Part shown: positions 1-8,459 of the stretch, in pieces
Layout of the letters: every line of letters begins with the position of its first letter
Numbering within the stretch: position 1 is the stretch's first letter
Origin: Kocuria massiliensis
Lineage (GTDB): Bacteria; Actinomycetota; Actinomycetes; Actinomycetales; Micrococcaceae
Length of the DNA: 64,000 bases
Direction: 5' to 3'
Assembly (NCBI RefSeq): GCF_900169715.1
Contig: NZ_LT835161.1
Location: forward strand, 700,875 to 764,874
Program-made: the position numbers and the translations under genes
Notes under the pieces: generated by a model
The model's input: the letters and a program-made list of their open reading frames with translations, nothing else
Told to the model about the DNA's origin: nothing
The model's database searches: none

Positions 1-170
1 GGGGCGCCGATCATCCAGCCCACCCTCCAGCCGGTCATGGCGTAGGTTTTGGCCACGCCGTTGAGGACGATGACGTTCTCTCCAAGCTCAGGCGCAGCGG
101 TAGCGATCGAGGTGAAAGGGGCGTCGTCGTACGTGAGGTGTTCATAAATTTCATCGGTCAGGACGAAGAC
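1..170 (-). pseudogene. Aminotransferase class I/II, internal fragment
   Basis: The minus strand reads an open internal segment of a PLP-dependent aspartate/aromatic-type aminotransferase. Visible motifs are [10 protein letters not shown], with the Asp that contacts the PLP pyridine ring, and [16 protein letters not shown], which contains the Schiff-base lysine. The C-terminal part runs off the left edge of the window. The N-terminal part is missing: to the right of about position 170 the aminotransferase reading stops being recognisable and the opposite strand encodes part of an unrelated protein. The gene is therefore broken at about 162-173, by real rearrangement or by assembly error. Family identity is confident; the exact substrate is not known. 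Confidence 0.8.
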
Positions 171-332
171 GTCACCGTGACCGCCTACGAAGAGCGTCCC
201 GTCGTCACCACCGAGACCGTCGCCACCGAGCGCGTTTCCTTGAACAAGGAAGCCCGCCAGGAAACCGAAAGCGTTTCCGGCGAGGTCCGTAAGGAAGAAA
301 TCGAGATCGACGAGAACGGCAACCGCCGCTAA
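165..332 (+). pseudogene. DUF2382 (YsnF-type) stress protein, C-terminal fragment
   Basis: The plus strand encodes about 55 residues ending in a TAA stop. They match the C-terminus of DUF2382 proteins ([18 protein letters not shown], then [14 protein letters not shown] charged repeats, here [16 protein letters not shown]). Complete family members usually carry an N-terminal PRC-barrel and are general stress proteins; that part is absent. An ATG at 138 opens the same frame but lies inside the antisense aminotransferase sequence, so it is not a natural start. A strong intrinsic terminator follows at 358-401, so the 3' end looks genuine. Confidence 0.75.
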
Positions 333-357
333 TTCGATCATGGCTCGATGAAGCCTC

Positions 358-401
358 GTGCCCCGGCCACTGCATCAATGCGGCGGCCGGGGCACTTTTT
401 T
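358..401 (+). terminator. Intrinsic terminator after the DUF2382 fragment
   Basis: Perfect 11-bp stem (358-368 GTGCCCCGGCC with 385-395 GGCCGGGGCAC) followed at once by a T6 run. This is a textbook Rho-independent terminator. Confidence 0.9.
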
Positions 402-458
402 ATGGGCATATCGGAGCAGCACGGCACGTACACCCAACGTTGTCATCTCCGGACAGAG

Positions 459-494
459 CAGAGGGCCTCGGATCAAATGATCCGAGGCCCTCTG
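459..494 (-). terminator. icd: Hairpin terminator downstream of icd
   Basis: A perfect 17-bp inverted repeat (459-475 with 478-494) lies 28 bases beyond the icd stop codon. There is no strong T-run on the exit side, so it may act as a bidirectional or imperfect terminator between the convergent genes. Confidence 0.7.
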
Positions 495-521
495 TCTGTG
501 AAAAATCGCCGAAGCGAAGAA

Positions 522-2744
522 TTACCGGGTCAACGACGCCAGGATTCCATTGAAGGTTTCCGACGGCCGCATGACCGGCTCAGCCTTTTCATCGCGCGGA
601 CGGTAGTAACCACCCAGGTCCACCGACGATCCCTGAACCGCCAGAAGCTCTTCGGCGATGGTGTTCTCGTTCGAGGCCAATTCCTCAGCGATTCCGGCGA
701 AGAGTTTCGCCAGCTCTTCGTCACGAGTCTGATGCGCGAGTTCTTCGGCCCAGTAGCTAGCCAAGTAGAAGTGGCTGCCACGGTTGTCGATCTCGCCGAC
801 CTTTCGGGACGGGGACTTGTTCTCTTCCAAGAACTTGCCCGTCGCGGCGTCGAGCGTATCCGCAAGAATCTGCGCGCGATCATTCTTGGTGGTGTTCGCC
901 AGGTGCTCGAAGGAAGCCGAAAGCGCCAGGAACTCACCGAGCGAATCCCACCGCAGGTGGTTCTCTTCGACGAGCTGCTGAACGTGCTTCGGCGCCGAAC
1001 CGCCGGCACCGGTCTCGAACAGCCCGCCACCATTGATGAGCGGAACGATCGAGAGCATCTTCGCCGAGGTGCCCAGTTCCAGGATGGGGAACAGATCGGT
1101 CAGGTAATCGCGCAACACGTTACCGGTCACCGAGATGGTGTCCAGGCCCTGACGAATCCGATCGAGTGAGAACTGAGTGGCCTCAATGGGGGAGAGGATT
1201 CGGAGGTCAAGCCCCTCGGTATCCTCGTCCTTCAGGTATTCCTCGACCTTGGCGATCAAGTTGGTGTCGTGGGCACGCTCCGGATCCAACCAGAAAACGG
1301 TCGGAGTGCCGGATTCGCGGGCTCGACGTACCGCCAACTTCACCCAGTCGCGAACCGGGACATCTTTGGTCTGGCAAGCGCGCCAGATATCGCCCTGCTC
1401 GACGTCGTGGGACATGAGGACGTCGCCGGCCGAGTTCAGAACCTCGACGACGCCTTGGCCCTCGATCTCGAAGGTTTTGTCGTGCGATCCGTATTCCTCG
1501 GCCTTCTGAGCCATGAGTCCGACGTTCGGAACCGAACCCATGGTCGTCGGATCGAAGGCGCCGTGGGCCCGGCAATCCTCGATCACGGCCTGGTAGACCC
1601 CGGCATAGGAGGAGTCGGGAAGAACCGCGAGGGTGTCGTGTTCTTCGTCGTCCGCGCCCCACATGTGACCGGAGGTCCGGATCATGGCGGGCATCGAGGC
1701 GTCCACGATGACGTCGGAGGGGACGTGCAAATTGGTGATGCCCTTGCGGGAGTCGACCATGGCGAGGGAGGGGCCGTTTTCGAGACCGCGCTCGATGCCT
1801 TCCTTGACACCGTTGGCGGTTTCCTCGTCCAGCAGATCCAACCCGTTCAAGATCGAAGCGAGGCCATTATTGGGGGAAAGACCAGCCTCAGCCAGCTTGT
1901 CCCCATAGGTTTCGAAGACGTCGGAGAAGTACGCCTTGACCGCGTGGCCGAACAGCACCGGGTCAGAGACCTTCATCATGGTCGCCTTCAGGTGCACCGA
2001 GAACAGCACACCTTCCTTGCGAGCCCGCTCGACCTGTTCCGCCAAGAACTTGTCCAACGCTGCGGCACTCATGACGGTCGCGTCGACGATTTCGTTCTGG
2101 AGAACCTTGAGGCCGTCCTTGAGGATCTTCTGGCTACCGTCGGCAGCGGTGAAGCGGATCGTCAAGGAATCGTCGGCGGGCAGAATCACGGACTGCTCGT
2201 TCGACTTGAAGTCGTGGTCCGACATGGTGGCCACGTTGGTCTTCGAATCCGAGGACCAGGCGCCCATGGTGTGCGGGTTCTTCCGGGCGTAATTCTTGAC
2301 CGACTGCGGCGCACGACGGTCCGAATTGCCCTCACGAAGCACGGGGTTGACGGCGGAGCCCTTCACTCGGTCGTAACGCTCGCGGACGTCGGCGTCCTGG
2401 TCGTTCTTGACCTCGTCGGGGTAGTCCGGAAGGTCGTACCCGGCGGCCTGAAGTTCCTTAATGGCGGCCTTGAGCTGCGGCACCGAGGCCGAGATATTCG
2501 GCAATTTGATGATGTTGGCCTCGGGAGTCTTCGCCAACTCGCCGAGTTCCTTCAACGCATCGGCGACGCGCTGTTCCTCAGGCAGTACATCGTTGAACTG
2601 CGAGATGATGCGTCCCGCCAACGAGATATCGCGCGTCTCGACGTCGACGCCGGCCGTTTTGGCGTAGGCCTCCACGATGGGCTTAAACGAATAGGTGGCC
2701 AGCAACGGTGCTTCGTCGGTCTGGGTGTAAATAATCTTGGACAT
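522..2744 (-). CDS. icd: Isocitrate dehydrogenase, NADP-dependent, monomeric type
   Basis: Oxidatively decarboxylates isocitrate to 2-oxoglutarate with NADP+ in the cytosolic TCA cycle. The 740-residue protein has the size of the monomeric IDH family (about 740), not the usual 400-residue dimer. It starts [19 protein letters not shown], the conserved N-terminus, which decides the ATG at 2744; an in-frame ATG 17 codons upstream adds an unconserved tail. Recognisable blocks include [14 protein letters not shown] and [11 protein letters not shown] near the substrate site. It stands alone, divergent from a Nudix gene, with a candidate -10 about 50 bases upstream and a long hairpin after the stop. 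Citrate synthase lies 17 kb away on the other strand. Confidence 0.96.
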   Translation of the reverse strand: MSKIIYTQTDEAPLLATYSFKPIVEAYAKTAGVDVETRDISLAGRIISQFNDVLPEEQRVADALKELGELAKTPEANIIKLPNISASVPQLKAAIKELQAAGYDLPDYPDEVKNDQDADVRERYDRVKGSAVNPVLREGNSDRRAPQSVKNYARKNPHTMGAWSSDSKTNVATMSDHDFKSNEQSVILPADDSLTIRFTAADGSQKILKDGLKVLQNEIVDATVMSAAALDKFLAEQVERARKEGVLFSVHLKATMMKVSDPVLFGHAVKAYFSDVFETYGDKLAEAGLSPNNGLASILNGLDLLDEETANGVKEGIERGLENGPSLAMVDSRKGITNLHVPSDVIVDASMPAMIRTSGHMWGADDEEHDTLAVLPDSSYAGVYQAVIEDCRAHGAFDPTTMGSVPNVGLMAQKAEEYGSHDKTFEIEGQGVVEVLNSAGDVLMSHDVEQGDIWRACQTKDVPVRDWVKLAVRRARESGTPTVFWLDPERAHDTNLIAKVEEYLKDEDTEGLDLRILSPIEATQFSLDRIRQGLDTISVTGNVLRDYLTDLFPILELGTSAKMLSIVPLINGGGLFETGAGGSAPKHVQQLVEENHLRWDSLGEFLALSASFEHLANTTKNDRAQILADTLDAATGKFLEENKSPSRKVGEIDNRGSHFYLASYWAEELAHQTRDEELAKLFAGIAEELASNENTIAEELLAVQGSSVDLGGYYRPRDEKAEPVMRPSETFNGILASLTR

Positions 2745-2793
2745 ACGCTTAGGCGTGCTCCCTGCTTCATCTCGAGGGTTATTTCCTCTCGTC

Positions 2794-2799
2794 AATATA
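2794..2799 (-). promoter_or_regulatory. Candidate -10 element for icd
   Basis: On the minus strand this reads TATATT, fitting the actinobacterial TANNNT pattern, and would give a leader of roughly 40 nt. No convincing -35 is visible at 16-18 bp, so the call is weak. Confidence 0.3.
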
Positions 2800-2886
2800 C
2801 CGGACGAGCCTGTCTCATCCCTGGGTGTGGGCGGCTATTACGCGTCACGATGGCAGAGCATTCGGGAAACCGAATAGGGTCGACTC

Positions 2887-3309
2887 ATGCCTCATCTCAC
2901 CGTTGCCGCCGTAGTCCTTGCCGACGCCGAGGGGAGGGTTTTGACCGTTCGCAAACGCGATACCCGCTTCTTCATGTTCCCCGGAGGTAAGCCTGAGCCG
3001 GGGGAGGAGCCACGGGAGGCCGCTGTCCGCGAGGTGGGCGAAGAACTGGGACTTCAGGTGTCGGCGGAGGATCTGGATTTTCTGGGTACCTGGGATACCA
3101 CGGCGGCCAACGAATCGGGATTTGGGCTGACCGGCTACGTGTACCGGTGGACCGAATCGACCGTGGCCTTGCGTCAGCGCTTAGTCCATCCCCAAGCGGA
3201 AATCGAAGAATTGCGATGGATCGTGCCCCGGGACGGACTCGGCATGGACGATCTTGCGCCGTTGACTCGGGACTGCGTGTTTCCAGAATTGATCTCACGG
3301 GGAGAATGA
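2887..3309 (+). CDS. Nudix (MutT-family) hydrolase
   Basis: Small 140-residue protein with a complete Nudix box at residues 34-56 (G-x5-E-x7-REVGEELGL), so a metal-dependent pyrophosphohydrolase acting on an NDP-X-type substrate. The N-terminus HLTVAAVVLADAEGRVLTVRK is the usual first strand of the fold. The start is ATG at 2887, preceded by AGGG. MutT-like sanitation of oxidised nucleotides is possible, but the substrate cannot be told from sequence. It is divergent from icd and monocistronic as far as can be seen. Confidence 0.9.
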   Translation: MPHLTVAAVVLADAEGRVLTVRKRDTRFFMFPGGKPEPGEEPREAAVREVGEELGLQVSAEDLDFLGTWDTTAANESGFGLTGYVYRWTESTVALRQRLVHPQAEIEELRWIVPRDGLGMDDLAPLTRDCVFPELISRGE

Positions 3310-3331
3310 GGGGAAAACGGTGATGGTAATC

Positions 3332-3359
3332 CACAGCAAGGCGCTGTGAGGAACACAGC
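3332..3359 (+). promoter_or_regulatory. Three-segment alternative hairpin in a leader
   Basis: CACAGC (3332-3337), GCTGTG (3343-3348) and CACAGC (3354-3359) occur in a row. The middle segment can therefore pair with either flank, giving two mutually exclusive hairpins. It lies 34 bases before the start of the short secreted-type ORF. Function is unknown. Confidence 0.35.
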
Positions 3360-3392
3360 CGCAACATAGCCAGGGCGCGCAGCATCTAAACC

Positions 3393-3665
3393 ATGACGAC
3401 ACACACCAAGAACTTCAAGCCCGCCTCATCCTCACTGCCCGGTCCGGGGGAAACGCCTCGCTCGGGGGCTTCCCGTCGCCGGCCGCGACTACGCCGCATG
3501 CTCGCGAGCGTCGGAGCCACCACCATGTTGGCCGTTGCCGGCTTCGGCGTCATGACGTCGACCGAAGCGCAGGCCGCCGGCGTCAAGACCCAGAATTACG
3601 TGGTTGTTCAGCAACCGGCCGTCACGAACGGTGAATCAGTATGGAGAGATCGGGACCGCCTCTAG
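3393..3665 (+). CDS. Short secreted-type protein, probably truncated
   Basis: The 90-residue ORF has a basic n-region (SRRRPRLRRM), a hydrophobic stretch (LASVGATTMLAVAGFGVM) and an AQA-A signal-peptidase-like site near residues 60-62, as in long actinobacterial signal peptides. Only about 28 residues remain after cleavage, and the last ones (WRDRDRL) look like non-coding read-through. No ribosome-binding site is evident before the ATG. The simplest reading is the N-terminus of an exported cell-wall protein whose mature part has been lost; a genuine small secreted peptide is the alternative. The stop codon sits in a possible -10 of pcp. Confidence 0.4.
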   Translation: MTTHTKNFKPASSSLPGPGETPRSGASRRRPRLRRMLASVGATTMLAVAGFGVMTSTEAQAAGVKTQNYVVVQQPAVTNGESVWRDRDRL

Positions 3666-3668
3666 AAT
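3663..3668 (+). promoter_or_regulatory. Candidate -10 element for pcp
   Basis: TAGAAT, a good actinobacterial -10, lies 62 bases before the pcp start. No clear -35 is seen 17 bp upstream. Confidence 0.3.
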
Positions 3669-3730
3669 CGCGTCATAGATTCGCGGGCGAAGTATTCTTC
3701 GTTCCCTCAACCCTTCTGGAGGCCTTGACC

Positions 3731-4357
3731 GTGACGCGTATTCTCCTGACCGGCTTCGAGCCCTTCGACGGGCTCGAGTCCAATCCATCGTGGGAGGCCG
3801 CGCTTCGGGCCGCTGAACTTTGGGACGACTCGAACCACGACGTCGTCGCCGAACGTTTACCCGTGGACTTCGATGAGGCTCCCCGATATTTGGCGACGTC
3901 TTGTGCGAAACATCGGCCGGAGGTCGTGATCAATATCGGTGTGGCCATCGGGAGGTCTCACCTGTGTGTGGAAAGAGTAGCGATTAACTGCATCGACGCC
4001 AGGATCCCCGATAACAGTGGTAGACGACCCGTCGATGAGCCCGTGGTCGCGGGCGGCCCGAATGCGTATTTCAGCACCCTCCCGATCCATCGCATTGTCG
4101 CGGCGTGGGAATCGGAAGGATTATCGGGGAGGATCTCGAATTCGGCCGGAACGTACGTGTGCAACCGCATCTTGTACGAGACCCTGCATACCGCTGAAGG
4201 GCGCGGCATCTTACGAGGAGGGTTCATCCATGTGCCGCTCACGCCTGAAACGGCTACTACAGAGAGTCAGCCCGTGATGGATCAGCAGCTGATTAACCGT
4301 GGCGTGGACGTGGCACTCCGAGAAGTGGTGCGTTCCCTCGCCGGGACAACCGGCTGA
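3731..4357 (+). CDS. pcp: Pyroglutamyl-peptidase I (pyrrolidone-carboxylate peptidase)
   Basis: Cytosolic cysteine peptidase (family C15) that removes N-terminal pyroglutamate from peptides. The catalytic triad is visible: E81 in VERVAIN, C144 in NSAGTYVCN and H167 in GFIHVPL, close to the classical numbering of the family. The protein is 208 residues, as usual (about 200-215). The GTG at 3731 is chosen because GGAGG at 3718-3722 is correctly spaced and TRILLTGFEPF is the conserved N-terminus; the longer frame upstream is not conserved. The last codons and the stop are part of the terminator hairpin shared with pgi. Confidence 0.95.
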   Translation: MTRILLTGFEPFDGLESNPSWEAALRAAELWDDSNHDVVAERLPVDFDEAPRYLATSCAKHRPEVVINIGVAIGRSHLCVERVAINCIDARIPDNSGRRPVDEPVVAGGPNAYFSTLPIHRIVAAWESEGLSGRISNSAGTYVCNRILYETLHTAEGRGILRGGFIHVPLTPETATTESQPVMDQQLINRGVDVALREVVRSLAGTTG

Positions 4358-4370
4358 GGGAACGCACCAC
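4325..4370 (+). terminator. Bidirectional hairpin between pcp and pgi
   Basis: Perfect 15-bp stem (4325-4339 with 4356-4370) with an inner CCGG/CCGG pairing. Its left arm lies within the last codons of pcp, and its right arm begins at the last two bases of the TGA stop (4355-4357). It lies between the convergent pcp and pgi genes, so it can end both transcripts. No T-run is present. Confidence 0.75.
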
Positions 4371-4377
4371 GATGAGA

Positions 4378-6060
4378 CTACTTGTTGCGCTGCTTCAAGT
4401 AGTAGGAGATCAGTGAGCGCGTCGAGGAATCCTCACGGGCGACGGCGTCCTGGTCGCCGCCGACCGCCGGCGCGAGTGCCTGAGCGAGTTGCTTACCCAA
4501 TTCCACGCCCCACTGGTCGAAGGAGTCGATGCCCCAAATGGTTCCTTCGACGAAGGTGATGTGTTCGTAAAGCGCGATGAGCTGGCCCAACACCGACGGA
4601 GTCAGAGCCGGGGCCATGATGGACGTCGTCGGGCGGTTTCCGGAGAATACGCGTGCGGGCACCACGGACTCATCCGTGCCTTCCGCACGGACCTCGTCGA
4701 CCGTCTTTCCGAAAGCCAAGGCTTTGGTCTGGGCGAAGAAGTTGGCCAAGAAGAGCTCGTGAACATCGTTCTCGCCATCGCGGGTGGGATGAACCGGATT
4801 GGCGAAGGCGATGAAGTCCGCTGGGATGGTCCGCGTGCCCTGGTGAATCAACTGGTAGAAGGCGTGCTGTCCGTTGGTTCCGGGTTCGCCCCAGAAGATT
4901 TCCCCGGTTTGCGTGGTGACGGGGGATCCGTCCCATCGGACCGACTTGCCGTTGGATTCCATGGTGAGCTGCTGGAGATACGCGGGGAATCGGTGCAGGA
5001 ACTGGTCGTAAGGCAGAACGGCGTGCGAGGCTGCCTCGAAGAAGTTCACGTACCAGATATTGAGCAATCCCATGAGCAAGGGGAGGTTCTGCTCGGCTGG
5101 GGCCGTGCGGAAGTGCTCGTCCATGGTGTGGAAGCCGGCCAGGAATTCTTCGAAGACGTCCGGGCCTAAGACGACTGCCAAGGACGTGCCAATAGCTGAG
5201 TCGACGGAATAGCGTCCGCCGACCCAGTTCCAGAATCCAAACGCATTCTCGGGGTCGATTCCGAAGTCTTCGACCTTGTCCAATGCGGTGGAGACGGCGA
5301 CGAAGTGGCGCTTGACCGCTTCGGCCTCCGACGAATTCTCTAACGCACCCGATTCGCGCAGTGAATCCAGGAGCCATGTGCGGCACACCCGCGCGTTGGT
5401 CAGGGTCTCCAAGGTTCCGAAGGTCTTGGACGCCACGATGAAGAGCGTGGTTTCCGGGTCGAGGTCTGCGATGGTTTCGGCGGAGTCGGTCGGATCGATG
5501 TTCGAGATGAAGCGCGCCGACAGGCCGTCCTGGGCGTAAGGCTTCAGGGCCTCATAGGCCATGACGGGACCCAGATCGGAACCGCCGATGCCGATGTTGA
5601 CCACGGTTTCAATCGGGCGTTGAGTGACTCCCGTCCACTCGCCAGAACGCACACGGTCGGCAAAGTCATAAATCTTGGCGAGAACTTCGTGGACGTCTTC
5701 GTCGATGTTTTGGCCATCCACCACAAGTTCCGGGGACGCCCCGCGGGGGCGGCGCAATGCAGTGTGGAGCACGGCACGGTCTTCGGTGACGTTGATGTGT
5801 TCGCCAGCGAACATGGCATCGCGGCGCTTTTCGACGCCCGCATCTTCCGCAAGCTTGAGAAGGAGGCTTCGGGTTTCCTCCGTGACCAGGTTCTTCGATA
5901 GATCGGCAACCAGGTCTCCGGCCGTCACGGTGAAGTTTTCGGCTCGTTGGGGGTCCTGTTCGAACCAGGACCGTAGATCGGGGGTCAGCCCGGAATGATG
6001 ATTCGCGAGGGCCTTCCAAGACTCGAAGGACGTGACGTCGGACAGCTCTGTAACACTCAT
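4378..6060 (-). CDS. pgi: Glucose-6-phosphate isomerase
   Basis: Interconverts glucose-6-phosphate and fructose-6-phosphate in glycolysis and gluconeogenesis. The 560-residue protein is the long E. coli-type PGI. Diagnostic blocks are [27 protein letters not shown] (phosphate-binding loop), MESNGKSV with the catalytic Glu, [12 protein letters not shown] with the catalytic His, and the C-terminal signature [13 protein letters not shown]. The ATG at 6060 has GGAG eight bases upstream; an in-frame upstream ATG adds an unconserved 25 residues. It is monocistronic and convergent with pcp. Confidence 0.97.
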   Translation of the reverse strand: MSVTELSDVTSFESWKALANHHSGLTPDLRSWFEQDPQRAENFTVTAGDLVADLSKNLVTEETRSLLLKLAEDAGVEKRRDAMFAGEHINVTEDRAVLHTALRRPRGASPELVVDGQNIDEDVHEVLAKIYDFADRVRSGEWTGVTQRPIETVVNIGIGGSDLGPVMAYEALKPYAQDGLSARFISNIDPTDSAETIADLDPETTLFIVASKTFGTLETLTNARVCRTWLLDSLRESGALENSSEAEAVKRHFVAVSTALDKVEDFGIDPENAFGFWNWVGGRYSVDSAIGTSLAVVLGPDVFEEFLAGFHTMDEHFRTAPAEQNLPLLMGLLNIWYVNFFEAASHAVLPYDQFLHRFPAYLQQLTMESNGKSVRWDGSPVTTQTGEIFWGEPGTNGQHAFYQLIHQGTRTIPADFIAFANPVHPTRDGENDVHELFLANFFAQTKALAFGKTVDEVRAEGTDESVVPARVFSGNRPTTSIMAPALTPSVLGQLIALYEHITFVEGTIWGIDSFDQWGVELGKQLAQALAPAVGGDQDAVAREDSSTRSLISYYLKQRNK

Positions 6061-6315
6061 GTCTCCATTGTGCTCCGTGCGTGCAAGAGATTCCACACGT
6101 GTATAAGGGATGGTTCGCCTCGCCTGCTCTCGCACCGACCGGCAATGTTCGGTGTGAGTTAGCTTCGGCGTCGATATTTTGTTTAGTGTTTAATCAGGTG
6201 GCATTTAGCTGTTAATTTGTACGGCGGTCATCCGAAAATCTGTCGACCAGAAATTAGATAGTAAACCAATCTTTTAGTCGAGACCCGTGGATGTGAGTGA
6301 AGAAGTGAGTGGTGT

Positions 6316-8118
6316 ATGGCGAATTTTCTGACGGATAAGCCGGATTTGGGGGTCGGAGACGTCTCTGACAGGCTCCAACGAAAAATGAAGCGAGGTGCCA
6401 TCGACCCTCGTGTTTTTGTTCCTGCTGCCATCATCATGGCGATATTCATTAGCATCACTATGATGTTTCCGGAGCAGGCCAATAACGTGTTTACTGCCCT
6501 TCAGGAAGACGTCATTGGATACTTCGGCTGGTACTACACGGCGATTGTTGCCATTTTCGTCATCTTTGCCTTGTACCTTGGTTTCAGTCGACTGGGGGAC
6601 ATCAAGTTGGGGCCCGATGACTCCACGCCCGACTACTCGTTCCGGACCTGGCTGGCCTTTCTGTTTGCGGCAGGCATGGGAATCGGGCTGGTTTTTTACG
6701 GCGCGTCCGAACCGATCTCCCACTTTGCGTCCCCTCCGCCGGAGGTCTCTGGTGCGCCCGAGCAGGTAGCCCAACAGGCGATGTCACGTTCCTTCCTGCA
6801 CTGGGGTCTTCACCCATGGGCGATTTACGTGATCGTGGGAATGGCCATCGCCTACGCGACGCATCGTAAAAAGCTCCCATTGTCTATCCGCTTCTCGCTG
6901 AAGCCGCTCCTGGGAAAGAGAATCAGCGGCGTGTGGGGCGACCTCATCGACATCGTCGCTCTGGTGGGGGTCCTCTTTGGCGTCGCGACCTCCATGGGGC
7001 TAGGCGTCATGCAGATCGCCTCGGGCCTCGGGTTCCTGGACATTGATGCGTCAAATAACCTCGGCTACACGCTGATCATCGTCTTGTTGTCCGCCGTCAC
7101 GCTCTTTTCCGTGGTGACGGGCCTCGAAAAGGGGATGAAGTGGTTGTCCAACGGCAACCTGATCTTGGCAGCAGTGATCGTGCTGTTCGTGCTGATTATG
7201 GGACCGACTATTTTCCTGCTGCGGGAGTTTGTTCAGTCCATCGGCAACTACCTACAGAACGTCATCCAGATGACCTTTTCGACGTTCGCCTTCAACGGTT
7301 CTGAAGGCCAAGAGTTTGCCGGAACATGGACGACCTTCTACTGGGGATGGTGGATTTCCTGGTCGGCCTTCGTCGGTATGTTCATTGCCCGTGTTTCCCG
7401 CGGCCGTACGGTTCGTGAATTTGTGGTTGCGGTCCTGTTGGTGCCCGCCGTGATGTCCTTCTTCTGGTTTGCCGTAATGGGAGGCACCGCCCTCAACCGG
7501 GAGCTCTTCGGCGAGGGGGGACTGGGGAAATTGTCCTCGGATGGTGTCCTCTTCACGATGCTTCAGGATCTGCCTGCCTCGGGCGCGCTGATCGTGGGAT
7601 CGGTGATTCTGATCATCGTGTTCTTCGTGACCTCGGCCGATTCGGGAGCGCTCGTGCTCGGCATGATTTCATCCTCGGGATCTCCAGATCCGAAAACCTG
7701 GGTTCGAGTGTTCTGGGTCTTGGTTGCTGGAGGTGCCGCGCTGTCGCTCCTTTGGGCCGGCGGAGAGAATTCACTGAATGCGATCCAAACGATTTCCATC
7801 CTGACCGCTTTGCCGTTCTCTGTGGTGATCGTTTTGATGTGCGTTTCGCTGTTCAAATCCCTCCAAGCGGAGCACGAGCTGTTGGTCCGGGCGCAGCGAC
7901 GTCAGGCTCGAAACGAGTTGGTGGAGGAAATCGCCGAAGACGTCAATAGCCAGGTTGAAGCCAGCTTCAGCGAATGGGAGGCGCGGCGGAATGAACGCCT
8001 AGAAGCGGAATTGGCGGCTTCCACTCCCGAGGGAGGGTCGTTGCCCACGGAAGCCCCGACTGGAAGCCGTAAGCAAGCGTCGCGGCGGTTCCGGCGAGGA
8101 CGTCACCGTTCGCAGTAA
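6316..8118 (+). CDS. BCCT-family osmolyte transporter (glycine betaine/choline/carnitine)
   Basis: Secondary transporter of compatible solutes of the betaine-choline-carnitine family, with about 12 membrane helices in 600 residues. Signature features are the glycine stretch AAGMGIGLVFYGASEP and the block WWISWSAFVGMFIARVSRGRT. A hydrophilic C-terminal tail of about 90 residues is first acidic and coiled (VEEIAEDVNSQVEASFSEWEARR) and ends strongly basic (SRRFRRGRHRSQ). In BetP a comparable charged tail senses osmotic stress; that this tail does so is inference. The gene is flanked by an AT-rich upstream region and a hairpin downstream, suggesting independent regulation. The substrate within the family is not determined. 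Confidence 0.93.
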   Translation: MANFLTDKPDLGVGDVSDRLQRKMKRGAIDPRVFVPAAIIMAIFISITMMFPEQANNVFTALQEDVIGYFGWYYTAIVAIFVIFALYLGFSRLGDIKLGPDDSTPDYSFRTWLAFLFAAGMGIGLVFYGASEPISHFASPPPEVSGAPEQVAQQAMSRSFLHWGLHPWAIYVIVGMAIAYATHRKKLPLSIRFSLKPLLGKRISGVWGDLIDIVALVGVLFGVATSMGLGVMQIASGLGFLDIDASNNLGYTLIIVLLSAVTLFSVVTGLEKGMKWLSNGNLILAAVIVLFVLIMGPTIFLLREFVQSIGNYLQNVIQMTFSTFAFNGSEGQEFAGTWTTFYWGWWISWSAFVGMFIARVSRGRTVREFVVAVLLVPAVMSFFWFAVMGGTALNRELFGEGGLGKLSSDGVLFTMLQDLPASGALIVGSVILIIVFFVTSADSGALVLGMISSSGSPDPKTWVRVFWVLVAGGAALSLLWAGGENSLNAIQTISILTALPFSVVIVLMCVSLFKSLQAEHELLVRAQRRQARNELVEEIAEDVNSQVEASFSEWEARRNERLEAELAASTPEGGSLPTEAPTGSRKQASRRFRRGRHRSQ

Positions 8119-8150
8119 ATTCGGTGACGCCGTCGTGTGAATGACGTGAG

Positions 8151-8190
8151 AGAAGTGGCCCATCTTCCGAGTGGAAGGTGGGCCACTTCT
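8151..8190 (+). terminator. Hairpin after the BCCT transporter
   Basis: 18-bp stem with one G-U pair (8151-8168 with 8173-8190, AGAAGTGGCCCA with TGGGCCACTTCT at the base). It is placed 32 bases after the stop. The T-run is poor. Confidence 0.7.
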
Positions 8191-8352
8191 GTTGGTGAAG
8201 GTGAGGCGTGTCGGGATCTCGCAAGATTTTTTCCGGGTGTCGGAGTGGCGCACTCGAGCGGAATCCCGCGGAGGGGTGGCGCTCGTCACGATGGTTGGCG
8301 ATACCTGGGTGACTAGGCAAAGAACTGAGATTTCAAAATGTGGTCTACACTA

Positions 8353-8370
8353 CACAACAAGCGTGTTGTG
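8353..8370 (+). promoter_or_regulatory. Inverted repeat, possible operator of the dpp operon
   Basis: CACAACA (8353-8359) and TGTTGTG (8364-8370) form a perfect 7-bp inverted repeat with a 4-nt spacer, about 90 bases before the lipoprotein gene. The size fits a dimeric repressor site. No regulator gene is adjacent. Confidence 0.35.
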
Positions 8371-8459
8371 CTTCACAATCCGTACCCCTCGGTATCGAGG
8401 TTTGCGGAGAGTCGGGCCGCGACTCGTCGAATCCCATCAAAAATCACCTAGGAGGCGAA

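Larger units (their letters stand above)
8119..8459 (+). other. 341-bp intergenic region before the peptide importer
   Basis: Holds the BCCT hairpin at 8151-8190, then about 160 bases in which I see no gene, then an inverted repeat at 8353-8370 and the AGGAGG ribosome-binding site at 8450-8455 of the lipoprotein gene. An in-frame ATG at 8340 upstream of the lipoprotein is not a credible start, because the signal peptide begins at 8460. Confidence 0.6.

Noticed and set aside
348-2990. Long plus-strand frames opposite icd (for example 1269-2990)
   Set aside because: They are antisense to a full-length, fully recognisable isocitrate dehydrogenase and encode no known motifs.
8340-8459. Upstream in-frame start of the peptide-binding lipoprotein
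   Set aside because: It would bury the signal peptide and lipobox; a perfect ribosome-binding site supports the start at 8460.
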